In this document: piece after piece, positions 35,422-44,151 of the stretch
How positions within the stretch are numbered: the first letter of the stretch is position 1
Layout of the letters: each line of letters starts with the position of its first letter
From: Acidobacteriota bacterium
GTDB taxonomy: Bacteria; Acidobacteriota; Blastocatellia; Pyrinomonadales; Pyrinomonadaceae
Assembly: GCA_023389035.1 (NCBI GenBank)
Contig: JAEWFC010000010.1
Span: 1-64,000 of the forward strand
Length of the DNA stretch: 64,000 nucleotides
Reading direction: 5' to 3'
The notes under the pieces: model-generated
Database searches by the model: none
The model's input: the letters and a program-made list of their open reading frames with translations, nothing else
Told to the model about the DNA's origin: nothing
Position numbers and translations under genes: made by a program

Positions 35422-37695
35422 TTACAAATTCCGTTCGATGAAATTCGTCATCAGCTCGTACATGTGCCGTACCTGTTGGGGGTTCACCACGCCGTGACGC
35501 TGTGTCGGGTAGAGCATCATCTCGAACTGCTTGCCGTGCTTTTGCAGCTCGTTGGCAAAGCGGATGGTGTTTTGCTGGTGGACGTTGTTATCCATCATTC
35601 CGTGGATCAGCAGCAGCTTTCCGTGCAGATCCTTTGCGGCCGTGAGAACGGAAGTGCGTTCGTAGCCGGCACGGTTGTTCTCGGGTTTGAGCATAAAACG
35701 TTCCGTGTAAATGGAATCGTAAAGAGCCCAATCGGTGACCGATCCGCCGGCGATGCCCATCTTGAAAAGCTTGCTGTGCGTCAATGCATAGCTCGTCATA
35801 TAGCCGCCGTAGCTCCAGCCCCAGATCCCGATGCGGTCGGCGTCGACATATTCGAGCGACTTGAGATAATTCACGCCGTCCTCGATGTCGCGGAGCTCCA
35901 GCACGCCCATCTGCTTGTAAACGGGCCAGGTCGATTCCTCGCCCTTGCCGCTCGCCGTGCGGTTGTCGCACATCCATATGATGTAGCCTTTTTGAGCAAG
36001 CATCTGATGCCAGAGATAGCGGTTGCCCGTCCAGGCGTTTCGCACCTGCGGAGCGTGCGGCCCGGCGTAGGTGTATTGCAGAACCGGATATTTCTTGGCG
36101 GGATCGAAATCGGGCGGCTTGATCATGACGGCCTCCATCTCGAATCCGTCACGCGTCTTAACCTTCATGAATTCCGGCCGCGATAGCTTAAATTCATCCA
36201 GCACCGCGACGACGTTCTCATTGATGATCCGCTCCAGCGAGCCGTCAGCCTTGTAGAGCGTCTGCTGGTGCGGCGTCCGGATGTCGCTCCAACCGCCGAC
36301 GAAATGTGTAAAGGTCGAATTGAACGTTGCCGAATGATTTCCCTCGCCTCGTGTCAGCCGCTCGACCGGCCCGCCGCGAAGGGAGACGCGATACTGATTT
36401 TCCTCAATGTGGCTGTCACGCGTGCCGGAGAAATAGACCCAGCCGTTCTGCGTATCGACGCCGTGAACGTTCCGGACTTCCCATTTGCCATCCGTCAGCC
36501 GGCGGACAAGGCGCCCGTCGGTGTCGTAGAGATAAAGGTGACGCCAGCCGTCGCGGGCCGATTCCCAGACCATCATCGAGCGGCTGTCCTCCGGGCGTCC
36601 GGCGAAATGCGGGTTGTCGTAGACCTCGACCCACGCCGCGGTCGTTTCAGTGAAGAGCTTTTTGACACGGCCGTCGCGAGCTGCAGAATTCAGATCGTTG
36701 AATGTCTGCTCGCGATCGAGCGTTTGAAACAGCACCTGCTCGCTGTCCGGCGTCCATGCGACACGAGCGATCAGGATGTCACGATCTTTATAGGTGTCGA
36801 GATTCGCGAACACCACCGAGTCGCCAAGCCGCTGCACGGCTCCCGGCAGACGGTCGCCGATCACCGGGATGCGTGCAGGACTTGGAATGATCGGAGAACG
36901 CGTGACATCGGCAATGCCGAGACGGACCGTCGGGTTCGGGTCACCCGCCTTGGGGTACTTTGTATCTTCGACGATCTGCGGCTGCCCGGCGTCGTTCGTG
37001 ATGACGAATCGCGGCACTCGTGCATCGTCTAGCCGGAGGAAAGCGATGTGTGTTGAATCAGGCGACCACCAATAACCGCGTGTGTTTCCGCGGCCGTAAA
37101 GCTCTTCCTCGTAGACCCAGACCAGCACGCCATTATGCACGCTCGTGCTGCCGTCGGTCGTCAACCGTTTCGTATCGCCCTTCGCGACGTCGACCGTATA
37201 GAGGTCATTGCCGCGTACAAAACTGACCCAGCGGCCGTCAGGGCTGTAGTCGGCTTCAAGCTCCTCTTCGACGGTATTCGTCAGTCGTTTGAGCATGCCG
37301 GCCGCGATGTCGTAATGCCACAGATCGTTTCCGTGATTCAGCAGGATCGCGGTTTCGCTCGAATTGAACTTTAACGCGAGCGAATTCGCCATTCGAAACG
37401 CATCGCGTGCACCGATGCCTGCGACGGTCGCGAGCGCGTTGACGAACCGCTGCGTGTCGTAAAACGGCTGCGATTTGCCCGTGACCGCGTCGACGCGTTT
37501 GAGCTGTTCGCCCTCGATCTGCTTGAACGAACGGCCGTCCGCCGACCACACAAGCCGTGACGGGCTGCCGCCGAATGCGACCCGCTGCGACGCGTCCGTG
37601 CCGAAGATGTTGTCGAGCGTCAGCATCCGCTCCTGCGCAATGCCCGCAGCCGCGAAAGCGATCAATGTAAGAAATACGACGATCTGTTTTTTCAT
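35422..37695 (-). CDS. Dipeptidyl peptidase IV-type serine peptidase (S9B)
   Basis: 757 aa with a signal peptide (MKKQIVVFLTLIAFAAAGIAQ). The N-terminal beta-propeller (DPPIV_N, about 25-480; YDIAAGMLKRLTNTVEEELEADYSPDG, WWSPDSTHIAFLRLDD) precedes the alpha/beta-hydrolase peptidase domain. The catalytic triad is S628 (GWSYGGY), D702 and H734 (TQRHGV). A double Glu motif in the propeller (VYEEELYGR) matches the DPP-IV N-terminus-recognising loop, which supports release of N-terminal dipeptides, often X-Pro. Exported, likely periplasmic, for peptide use. Same strand as the A2M gene downstream, separated by a hairpin. Confidence 0.93.
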   Translation of the reverse strand: MKKQIVVFLTLIAFAAAGIAQERMLTLDNIFGTDASQRVAFGGSPSRLVWSADGRSFKQIEGEQLKRVDAVTGKSQPFYDTQRFVNALATVAGIGARDAFRMANSLALKFNSSETAILLNHGNDLWHYDIAAGMLKRLTNTVEEELEADYSPDGRWVSFVRGNDLYTVDVAKGDTKRLTTDGSTSVHNGVLVWVYEEELYGRGNTRGYWWSPDSTHIAFLRLDDARVPRFVITNDAGQPQIVEDTKYPKAGDPNPTVRLGIADVTRSPIIPSPARIPVIGDRLPGAVQRLGDSVVFANLDTYKDRDILIARVAWTPDSEQVLFQTLDREQTFNDLNSAARDGRVKKLFTETTAAWVEVYDNPHFAGRPEDSRSMMVWESARDGWRHLYLYDTDGRLVRRLTDGKWEVRNVHGVDTQNGWVYFSGTRDSHIEENQYRVSLRGGPVERLTRGEGNHSATFNSTFTHFVGGWSDIRTPHQQTLYKADGSLERIINENVVAVLDEFKLSRPEFMKVKTRDGFEMEAVMIKPPDFDPAKKYPVLQYTYAGPHAPQVRNAWTGNRYLWHQMLAQKGYIIWMCDNRTASGKGEESTWPVYKQMGVLELRDIEDGVNYLKSLEYVDADRIGIWGWSYGGYMTSYALTHSKLFKMGIAGGSVTDWALYDSIYTERFMLKPENNRAGYERTSVLTAAKDLHGKLLLIHGMMDNNVHQQNTIRFANELQKHGKQFEMMLYPTQRHGVVNPQQVRHMYELMTNFIERNL

Positions 37696-37730
37696 TTTTT
37701 TGATTGTACTCTCAGCAGAATCCGATACGC

Positions 37731-38753
37731 TCAGCGGCCGGCGGCCGTTCCCGTAAATCGCTTATCGACGGTCGGTTCCGGTGTCGGCATCTCGGCACCC
37801 GGATGAACTATAAAGAGATCACGCCGCATCTCTTCGCGGTACCCCGCGTTCACGATCGTGATCCGTGACGCTTCAAATCGTCGAAAACGCATGTGATTTA
37901 GGACAAAACGCTCAAAGGACGCAGCCTCGCGAGCGCCTCCGCTGCGGCTTCCGTAGATGTGGATCATACCTATCGACGCAGGGTTGTTTGAAAGTTCGGA
38001 GAGATAAACGTCGAGCCTACCCCGCAGATCGCCGTTGGGAATGCGTCCAAAGCTATCGATCAGCTGCGGCTCGTAACGAAATGTCGCAGCTCGTGAGAAC
38101 CGGTTCTGACATGGCTGTGGAATTGCCGGTATCTCAAGATAAGCGATGGCCCGCGAACCTGCACCCTTATTCGACTGGACCGTTATCTCGCCGGGCTCGC
38201 GTTCGACGATGTCGCCGCCAAGCACCGTCCAATTTAGCTGGCCGAGCTTTGATGTCTGCTGATCGACGCTGAACTTCAAAGTGTCAGCCACGCTGTCGTA
38301 TGAACCCGAACGAATCTCGACGGCCGGGCAATCGACGCTTTCCGCGCGGACAAAGGACGGTGTTGCCTCGGGAATACCCGCACCTTTAGGCGCGATCCAG
38401 ATCTCGATCGTTGCGTGTTCTCTGACGCCTCCGTCGATGATCACGGTGTTTTCATCGCTGACAACATCAAACCCGATCAGCCAGCGAAAACGTTTCGCCA
38501 GACCCTCGCCGTCCTCCGCGTCAACGGTCTGCACGCGGCCGCGATAGCCGATGACGACCATCCGCTTTCCACGCTCGAGCCGCATACGTTTTTCAAGACG
38601 CTCGGCCCGCTGCTTACGCAGAGCAAACCAGGTGTCTTCCGTAGCGAAACCCTCGCGGCTGAACTCGTCAAACTTATGAGCGACCGGCTTTGTCTGTGCA
38701 ATGGCTGCAGCCGCCATCGCGATCGTTACTAGAAAAATGGTGAGAATTTTCAT
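37731..38753 (-). CDS. Secreted protein of unknown function with degenerate OmpA-like end
   Basis: 340 aa with a signal peptide (MKILTIFLVTIAMAAAAIAQ). Residues about 255-320 (RLDVYLSELSNNPASIGMIHIYGSRSGGAREAASFERFVLNHMRFRRFEASRITIVNAGYREEMRRDLF is the region at this position) follow the spacing of an OmpA-type peptidoglycan-binding fold but lack its usual NxxLSxxRA motif. Similar C-terminal 'OmpA-like' remnants occur in other secreted proteins of this window. It follows the SIMPL gene on the same strand by 19 nt and precedes the DPP-IV gene by 35 nt. Confidence 0.68.
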   Translation of the reverse strand: MKILTIFLVTIAMAAAAIAQTKPVAHKFDEFSREGFATEDTWFALRKQRAERLEKRMRLERGKRMVVIGYRGRVQTVDAEDGEGLAKRFRWLIGFDVVSDENTVIIDGGVREHATIEIWIAPKGAGIPEATPSFVRAESVDCPAVEIRSGSYDSVADTLKFSVDQQTSKLGQLNWTVLGGDIVEREPGEITVQSNKGAGSRAIAYLEIPAIPQPCQNRFSRAATFRYEPQLIDSFGRIPNGDLRGRLDVYLSELSNNPASIGMIHIYGSRSGGAREAASFERFVLNHMRFRRFEASRITIVNAGYREEMRRDLFIVHPGAEMPTPEPTVDKRFTGTAAGR

Positions 38754-38772
38754 AGCCGTTGGGTTGTCTTTC

Positions 38773-39504
38773 TTAGTTCAATATAAATGATACCTCGACC
38801 TGGGCTTTAACGCTGATGGTCCCAACGGCTGAAACGTCCTCGTCACCCTCATCATCGCTCATCGAGAAACTATTGCTTGTTGTATTGGCATACGGGCTGC
38901 GATAGCCGTCGACGTTCTCTTCCTCGATGCTTACGGCTTTGCCTATAGTTTGCCCGATGCGCGCGGCGAGAGCCGTCGCCTTTTCCCTCGCGGCGGCAAT
39001 GGCGTTGGCACGTGCTTCATCCTTGTGCTTTCGCAACTCCGACGTGCCGAACGTGACCTTGCCGATGTCCGACACGTCCGCTTCGATCAGAGCCGACAGA
39101 GCCTCTTCAAATTTCGAAACATCGCGTAATTTTATCGTAATCGAACGCGAGACCTTGTAACCGTCAAACACGTTCGTGTAGTCGCTCGGGCTGGTCTCCG
39201 ATCGGACGCGCCTGTAATGTTCTGCGACGGAAAGAAAGTCCGTCTTTATGTCCTTTTCATCCGTGACGAAGCGCCTCGCCGTCGCGAGCAGTTTTGCCAT
39301 TGCTGTATCGTGAGCGACCTTAGCCGCCGCCAGCGTCTTCGCTGTCTTTTCGACCTTGGCCGCGAACGTGACCTCGTCCGGAACAACAAAGACCTCAGCT
39401 GTTCCCTTAACCGTAACAGTCGGCAACCCCTCGACCGACTGCTGTGCTTGTACGGCCGATGCCGTGAGCAGACCAATAAGCAATAGATTCAGAAGTATCT
39501 TCAT
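38773..39504 (-). CDS. SIMPL (DUF541) periplasmic protein
   Basis: 243 aa with signal peptide MKILLNLLLIGLLTASAVQAQ. The pattern VTVKGTAEVFVVPDEVTFAAKVEKTAKTL, DGYKVSRSITIKLRDVSKFEEALSALIEA, and ANAIAAAREKATALAARIGQTIGKAVSIEEE is that of DUF541/SIMPL proteins (E. coli YggE type), exported oligomeric proteins linked to oxidative-stress tolerance. The family function is not well defined. An acidic loop (SDDEGDEDVSAVG) near the C-terminus looks surface exposed. Confidence 0.92.
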   Translation of the reverse strand: MKILLNLLLIGLLTASAVQAQQSVEGLPTVTVKGTAEVFVVPDEVTFAAKVEKTAKTLAAAKVAHDTAMAKLLATARRFVTDEKDIKTDFLSVAEHYRRVRSETSPSDYTNVFDGYKVSRSITIKLRDVSKFEEALSALIEADVSDIGKVTFGTSELRKHKDEARANAIAAAREKATALAARIGQTIGKAVSIEEENVDGYRSPYANTTSNSFSMSDDEGDEDVSAVGTISVKAQVEVSFILN

Positions 39505-39554
39505 TTAGCCTCCAGATAGTGGTGCAATTCTTCGAAATTTCAAGGGTGACCGCT

Positions 39555-40469
39555 TTAAGCCTTCGGATGTGCTTTATCGTACACCTCGATCATCTTTTCC
39601 ATCGAGACCTGCGTGTAGATCTGCGTCGTCGAAAGCCGCACGTGGCCGAGCAATTCCTGGATATCGCGAAGGTCGGCACCCTGATCCAGAAGGTGCGTAG
39701 CGAAAGAATGCCGCAAGCTGTGCGGCGAGATACTGTGTATATCCGCGCACTGCCTGATATATTTATCCAGCATTCGACCGACGCTGCGGGTCGTGATGCG
39801 GCCGCCACGGCGGTGCAGGAAAACGGCGTTTGGGTCGCGGTCCGTCTCGGGACATTCCGCCAAGAACATCGGCCGCGACGTCTCCAGATACAGTACCAAT
39901 GCCTGCAGTGCATGCTCGTGAAACGGCACGATCCGCTCGCGTTTTCGCTTTCCCATCACGCGGACCATACGCTCGCGAAAGTCTATATCAGATAAATTTA
40001 TCCCGACCAACTCACTTACACGTATGCCGGTCGCGTATAGAAATTCCAGGATCGCACGGTCGCGTCTGCCGAGATCGGTGTTCAGGTCCGGCAGCTCGAT
40101 CAGGCGGACGGCGTCTTCCATTGAAAGGTGATTCGGCAGCTTCCGCTCGATACGCGGCGTCGCGACCATTTTGGCAGGATTCGACTCCAGCTTTCCTTCG
40201 CGGATCAGGAATTGAAAGAAGGTCCGCAAGCTCGCCAGCTTTCGCGCGATCGACGCCTTTGACCGGTTTGCCGAATGCAGCTCCGCCATCCACTCGCGTA
40301 TCGTCAACCGGTCGATCTCAGCGACAGGATGATCGTCACGCTTTTCGATCGAGAAAAGAAAATCCCGAAACTGTTCCAGGTCCGAAAGATAGTTCCGCTG
40401 CGTATGCGGGCTCATGTTCCGCTCGTATTTTAGGTGCTGCTGAAATTGAACGAGTGATTCGTTAAGCAT
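39555..40469 (-). CDS. xerC: Site-specific tyrosine recombinase XerC
   Basis: 304 aa. Complete catalytic set: Arg in YATGIRVSEL, Lys in the GKRKRERIVPFH hairpin, HSLRHSF (His and Arg), LGHVRLS and the nucleophile in QIYTQ. The C-terminus MIEVYDKAHPKA is typical of XerC, whereas the other copy at 4,600-5,487 ends as XerD, so the window holds the XerC/XerD pair for dimer resolution. It starts 12 nt downstream of a VWFA gene, so the two are probably co-transcribed. Confidence 0.93.
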   Translation of the reverse strand: MLNESLVQFQQHLKYERNMSPHTQRNYLSDLEQFRDFLFSIEKRDDHPVAEIDRLTIREWMAELHSANRSKASIARKLASLRTFFQFLIREGKLESNPAKMVATPRIERKLPNHLSMEDAVRLIELPDLNTDLGRRDRAILEFLYATGIRVSELVGINLSDIDFRERMVRVMGKRKRERIVPFHEHALQALVLYLETSRPMFLAECPETDRDPNAVFLHRRGGRITTRSVGRMLDKYIRQCADIHSISPHSLRHSFATHLLDQGADLRDIQELLGHVRLSTTQIYTQVSMEKMIEVYDKAHPKA

Positions 40470-40481
40470 ACGCGGCCGCGG

Positions 40482-41555
40482 CTATCTCAAAACATAATAA
40501 CCTCTTCGCGTTCTGATCGTGAGGTCGGGCTTGGCTTTCACCGTTACGTCCAGCTCGCGAAACTTGCCGCGTTTGCCCGCGTCGTCGTCCGGATAATAGC
40601 TTAGGATATATTGCTGTGAAAGTTCGGCTGAGATCTGGCGGAAAGCGTTGTCGAGCTCGCGTTCATCGATCGGCGAATAGACAGCACCGCCGGTCTGGCG
40701 TGCAAGGTGGATCATGCGGCGTTCTGCGATCAGCTGTCGGGTGTTGGCGTTGCCGCGGCGCGAATTCGTGCGGATAAAATTCTCAAACTCTGTCGTCTTA
40801 ACAACATAAACCTGACAGTTTTTCATTTGTGCCGCACGAACGGCATTCTCAAATGTGGTGTCGGTCTTTGTGTCGTCGCCATCGGACACTATCACGATCA
40901 CGCGGCGGCCTTCGGCTTCGGAAAGGTAGTCAGCAGCCATCTCGATACCGTCGAGCAGAGCGGTCGCTCCGGTCGGCGGTGCAAACATCTCGATCGCACT
41001 CGTCAGCGAGGCGACGTTGCTCGTGAACCGCTGTTCGAGCCGAGTAACCGTAGACACGCTGAAAAGTGCCGCAAGGTCCTTATGCGGCCGAAGCACGTCG
41101 CGGAAAAACTTTATCGCCGCGCGTTTTTCAAATTCCCGTGCGATCAGCACGCTGCCCGAATTATCAAACAGCATCGCGAGTCGTATCGGCGTCTCGGATC
41201 GAGAAATGCCGCCGATCTCAACCGCTTTGCCGTCAACTGTCAGAGTAAAATCCGCGAGCCGCAGGTTCGCGACCGGCCTGCCCGAAGCATCGAGCACCGA
41301 GACCGGTATCGGCACCAGTGTCGAATCGACCGTGATCACGTCTCCCTCGCTGTTCGCCGGCGTCGGCGTCGCTTCCGGCACGCCATCGATCAGCCGCGGG
41401 CGTTCGCTTGTGGGCACGTACGAGCCCGCTCGCGGCGTCGCGGTCGGGCGCGGCGTCGGCGTCTCATTCGGCTTCACGCGGCCCGACTGTGCGGCGGCGA
41501 TCCCGTTTGATACAGCAATTGTCGCTGCCAGTAATATGAATAGGCGTATGGGCAC
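40482..41555 (-). CDS. Secreted VWFA-domain protein with Pro/Thr linker
   Basis: 357 aa: signal peptide (MPIRLFILLAATIAVSNGIAAAQ), a Pro/Thr/Arg linker (residues 25-70), the short N-terminal beta domain also seen in the three tandem copies (ITVDSTLVPIPVSVLDASGRPVANLRLADFTLTVDGK) and a VWA domain with MIDAS DNSGSV, RVIVIVSDGDDTKTDT. The C-terminal end is 'QQYILSYYPDDD...ITIRTRRGYYVLR'-like, the standard ending of short VWFA-related acidobacterial proteins. It is half the size of the 20-27 kb copies and lacks their C-terminal half. It is co-directional with xerC. Confidence 0.9.
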   Translation of the reverse strand: MPIRLFILLAATIAVSNGIAAAQSGRVKPNETPTPRPTATPRAGSYVPTSERPRLIDGVPEATPTPANSEGDVITVDSTLVPIPVSVLDASGRPVANLRLADFTLTVDGKAVEIGGISRSETPIRLAMLFDNSGSVLIAREFEKRAAIKFFRDVLRPHKDLAALFSVSTVTRLEQRFTSNVASLTSAIEMFAPPTGATALLDGIEMAADYLSEAEGRRVIVIVSDGDDTKTDTTFENAVRAAQMKNCQVYVVKTTEFENFIRTNSRRGNANTRQLIAERRMIHLARQTGGAVYSPIDERELDNAFRQISAELSQQYILSYYPDDDAGKRGKFRELDVTVKAKPDLTIRTRRGYYVLR

Positions 41556-41629
41556 CGGTGTAAGGATAAGCTATTTTCCCGCTTGTTTGTTGACCGACTG
41601 TAGAAAAACGTTGCTTGAGGAGAGCTGTG

Positions 41630-42361
41630 TCAGACCAGTATGAGTTTAACTCCTGCGACTATCAAGACCGCAGCGAGAAGGCGTCTGAGCGTTAGAGAAT
41701 CGAACCGCTTTGCACCGAGCGTCGAACCGACGATGCCTCCGGCGATCGCCGCCGCGACCCAGGTCCAGACGTTGTCCGGCAAAGCCGAAAGCTGCCCGCG
41801 TCCGCCGATCAGTCCTGCCGCGGAATTTACAAAGATGAATAAAGCCGACACGCCGGCCGCGGTCTTGGCACCCGACCAATGCATCAGCAGCAATATCGGC
41901 GTCAGAAATATACCACCGCCGACCCCGACAAGCCCCGAAAGCAACCCGATCACCACACCGATCAAGACCGAAACTGCGAGCGGCGGTTTTGTTTCCCGAT
42001 CGTCCCCCGAAAGCTCGATCGCGAGCCGTCCGGCCGCCACGATCAGAACCACTCCAAGCAAGATCTTATAGATATTGGTCGGCAGCTCGATCATCCCGCC
42101 GACAAAAGCCATCGGGATCGACGCCGCGGCGAACGGCAAGAATAACCGCCACGAAAAATGTCCGGCCCGGTAATACTGCACCGTCGCGATCGCCGAGACG
42201 AACAGATTCAGCGTCAGTGCCGTCGGCCGCGTAACCTCAGGAGCCACCGCCACGAACGCCATCACCGCCAAATACCCCGAAGCCCCGCCATGCCCGACCG
42301 AGGAATAGAGCATCGCGACAACAAAGATCGCAGATATAATGATGATCGATTCAACGTCCAC
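41630..42361 (-). CDS. TauE/SafE-family membrane transporter
   Basis: 243 aa with about eight transmembrane helices. Conserved family features are SVGHGGASGYLAVMAF in the first hairpin, GLLSGLVGVGGGIFLTPIL in the second repeat and paired small-residue helices, giving the usual two-fold repeat. TauE/SafE proteins move sulfonates, sulfite or related anions; the substrate here is open. The start at 42,361 overlaps the stop of the small membrane protein upstream by 11 nt, so translation is likely coupled. Confidence 0.9.
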   Translation of the reverse strand: MDVESIIIISAIFVVAMLYSSVGHGGASGYLAVMAFVAVAPEVTRPTALTLNLFVSAIATVQYYRAGHFSWRLFLPFAAASIPMAFVGGMIELPTNIYKILLGVVLIVAAGRLAIELSGDDRETKPPLAVSVLIGVVIGLLSGLVGVGGGIFLTPILLLMHWSGAKTAAGVSALFIFVNSAAGLIGGRGQLSALPDNVWTWVAAAIAGGIVGSTLGAKRFDSLTLRRLLAAVLIVAGVKLILV

Positions 42362-42569
42362 GATCAGTGTCCAAAGTGATCAAGGCACCCTTGTAGTTCC
42401 GAAGCTCCTTCTTCCGGTTGATTCGTTCGCCGTTCTTCTTTGCAAGGAAATACAAAAGGTACACGAATCCCACTACAAGTGCGATCGCCAGGACAATCAT
42501 CACTAAAAAGATCAGCCCGAGGAAGAGCCACCCTACTAGGTCCAGGTCTGCGGGATGAAACAGTGCCAT
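42351..42569 (-). CDS. Small single- or double-span membrane protein
   Basis: 72 aa from the ATG at 42,569 (MALFHPADLDLVGWLFLG). The frame is open upstream but those codons come from an interspersed repeat (see 42,576-42,617), so the inner ATG is preferred. Residues about 10-45 are hydrophobic (LFLGLIFLVMIVLAIALVVGFVYLLYFLA), then a basic tail with NRKKELRNYKG. Function unknown. It lies 4 nt downstream of trmFO and overlaps the TauE/SafE gene. Confidence 0.68.
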   Translation of the reverse strand: MALFHPADLDLVGWLFLGLIFLVMIVLAIALVVGFVYLLYFLAKKNGERINRKKELRNYKGALITLDTDRGR

Positions 42570-42573
42570 ATTC

Positions 42574-43953
42574 TTACCCTTCGCGGCTTTGCACCTTCGT
42601 GACTTTGCGTTGAAATTGTGTTCCTTGCCACTCGTCCCAGTCATTCAACGCCCGCGCGACCTGCACCATATGCCGTTCGCGTTTGTTGCGGTATTTTTTC
42701 CGGAGCTCGACGGGCAGCGGTTCGAGCAGACCGAACGTGATATTCACCGGCTGAAAGTTCTTTGTCTCGACGTTCGATACATATCGGCAAAGCGCTCCTA
42801 TCGCTGACGTCTGCGGGGCCGTGATCATCGGTTGGCCGTTCGACAGCCTTGCCGCATTTATCCCCGCCAACCAACCGGTCGCGACCGATTCCACATAGCC
42901 CTCGACGCCCGTGATCTGGCCCGCGAAGAAAAGCCGCGGGTCTTTTTTCGTCGCAAGCGTTTCGTCCAAGATCTCGGGCGAATTGATGAACGTGTTGCGA
43001 TGGATCTGGCCGAACTGTAAGAACTCCGCGTTCTCCAGCCCTGGGATGAGCCGCAGCACGCGGGCCTGCTCGCCGTACCGCAGATGATTTTGAAAGCCGA
43101 CCATTCCATACGCATCGGCCATTAGATTTTCCTGCCGCAGCTGCACGCAGGCGTACGGCTCTTCGCCGGTCTTCGGATGCCGCAAACCCTTTGGCTTCAT
43201 CGGCCCGAACCGCAAGGTCTCGGGCCCGCGGCGTGCGATCTCCTCGATCGGCAGACAGCTTTCAAACCAATGCGTTTCCTCAAAACGTTTGAGCGGGACC
43301 GACTTTGCCTCAAGCAGCTCGGCGATGAACCTTTCGTATTGCTCGCGGTCCATCGGGCAATTGATGTAATCCGCACCGCCCTTGTCATAACGCGCCGCCT
43401 TGAACGCGATCGACATATCGATCGAATCCGCCGCCACGATCGGAGCGATCGCATCGTAAAAATAAAGCTGGTCGTCACCCGTGAAACGCATGATCTCGGC
43501 CGTCAAAGCCTCGCTCGTTAATGGACCGGTCGCGATAATGGTCGGGCTTGCACTATCCGATCGCGATGCGCGATCCGCAATTGCGGTTACCTCTTCCCGC
43601 ACGACCTCAATATTCGGATGTGCCTCGACCCGTTCGGTGATCATCTCGGCGAACTTAATCCGATCGACCGACAGGGCCGCTCCGGCTGGCACACGCGTCG
43701 CCTCGGCGACCTCCATCACCATCGAACCACCGCGACGGAGCTCCTCTTTCAATAGATAAGGAGCCGAACCGGGCTCGTCGGTCTTGAGCGAATTCGAACA
43801 CACTATCTCCGCGAGCTTGTCCGTACGGTGTGCCGGCGTCTGCTGCACCGGCCGCATCTCGTAAAGCCGCACCTTCGCACCCAACTCCGCGGCCTGCCAA
43901 GCCGCCTCAACCCCAGCCAAGCCGCCGCCGATGATATTTACAATTTCAGCCAT
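42574..43953 (-). CDS. trmFO: Folate/FAD-dependent tRNA (uracil-54) methyltransferase TrmFO
   Basis: 459 aa from the ATG at 43,953. TrmFO makes ribothymidine at position 54 of tRNA using methylene-tetrahydrofolate and FADH2. The FAD-binding GGGLAG is at 9-14, the catalytic Cys52 lies in EIVCSNSLK, and INCPMDREQYE supplies the second family Cys. The longer frame upstream adds 23 residues of non-conserved sequence. The final ~13 residues (QRKVTKVQSREG) are read from an interspersed repeat and are not part of the normal family. Followed by a small membrane protein and TauE/SafE. Confidence 0.94.
   Translation of the reverse strand: MAEIVNIIGGGLAGVEAAWQAAELGAKVRLYEMRPVQQTPAHRTDKLAEIVCSNSLKTDEPGSAPYLLKEELRRGGSMVMEVAEATRVPAGAALSVDRIKFAEMITERVEAHPNIEVVREEVTAIADRASRSDSASPTIIATGPLTSEALTAEIMRFTGDDQLYFYDAIAPIVAADSIDMSIAFKAARYDKGGADYINCPMDREQYERFIAELLEAKSVPLKRFEETHWFESCLPIEEIARRGPETLRFGPMKPKGLRHPKTGEEPYACVQLRQENLMADAYGMVGFQNHLRYGEQARVLRLIPGLENAEFLQFGQIHRNTFINSPEILDETLATKKDPRLFFAGQITGVEGYVESVATGWLAGINAARLSNGQPMITAPQTSAIGALCRYVSNVETKNFQPVNITFGLLEPLPVELRKKYRNKRERHMVQVARALNDWDEWQGTQFQRKVTKVQSREG
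42576..42617 (-). repeat. CGCAAAG-type interspersed repeat inside the trmFO 3' end
   Basis: On the reverse strand 'aacgcaaagtcacgaagg' is followed by 'tgcaaagccgcgaaggg', the same family as the copy at 4,525-4,600. It encodes the last residues of TrmFO and, in another frame, the extended N-terminus of the small membrane protein frame (NAKSRRCKAAK pattern). Confidence 0.6.
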
Positions 43954-44151
43954 TACATCTAATATAAGCCAAACTCCCCGAGACTTCAGAGATCGCGGGC
44001 CCCATCGCTTGCGAACATTCACACAAAATGAGAGGTTCCCGAGTCCGCCGCTGCAAGTAATGCGGCTAGTTCTCGTTCGATCGATAGCACACGTGCCGCC
44101 TTTGCGCGCAGCCCGACAGGTCAGATCACTAGCATTTGTTTATCGACACAT

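Noticed and set aside
35275..36186. A 303-codon plus-strand open frame overlapping the DPP-IV gene
   Set aside because: It is the antisense of the peptidase domain with its Ser and Asp motifs; the sense gene explains the sequence.
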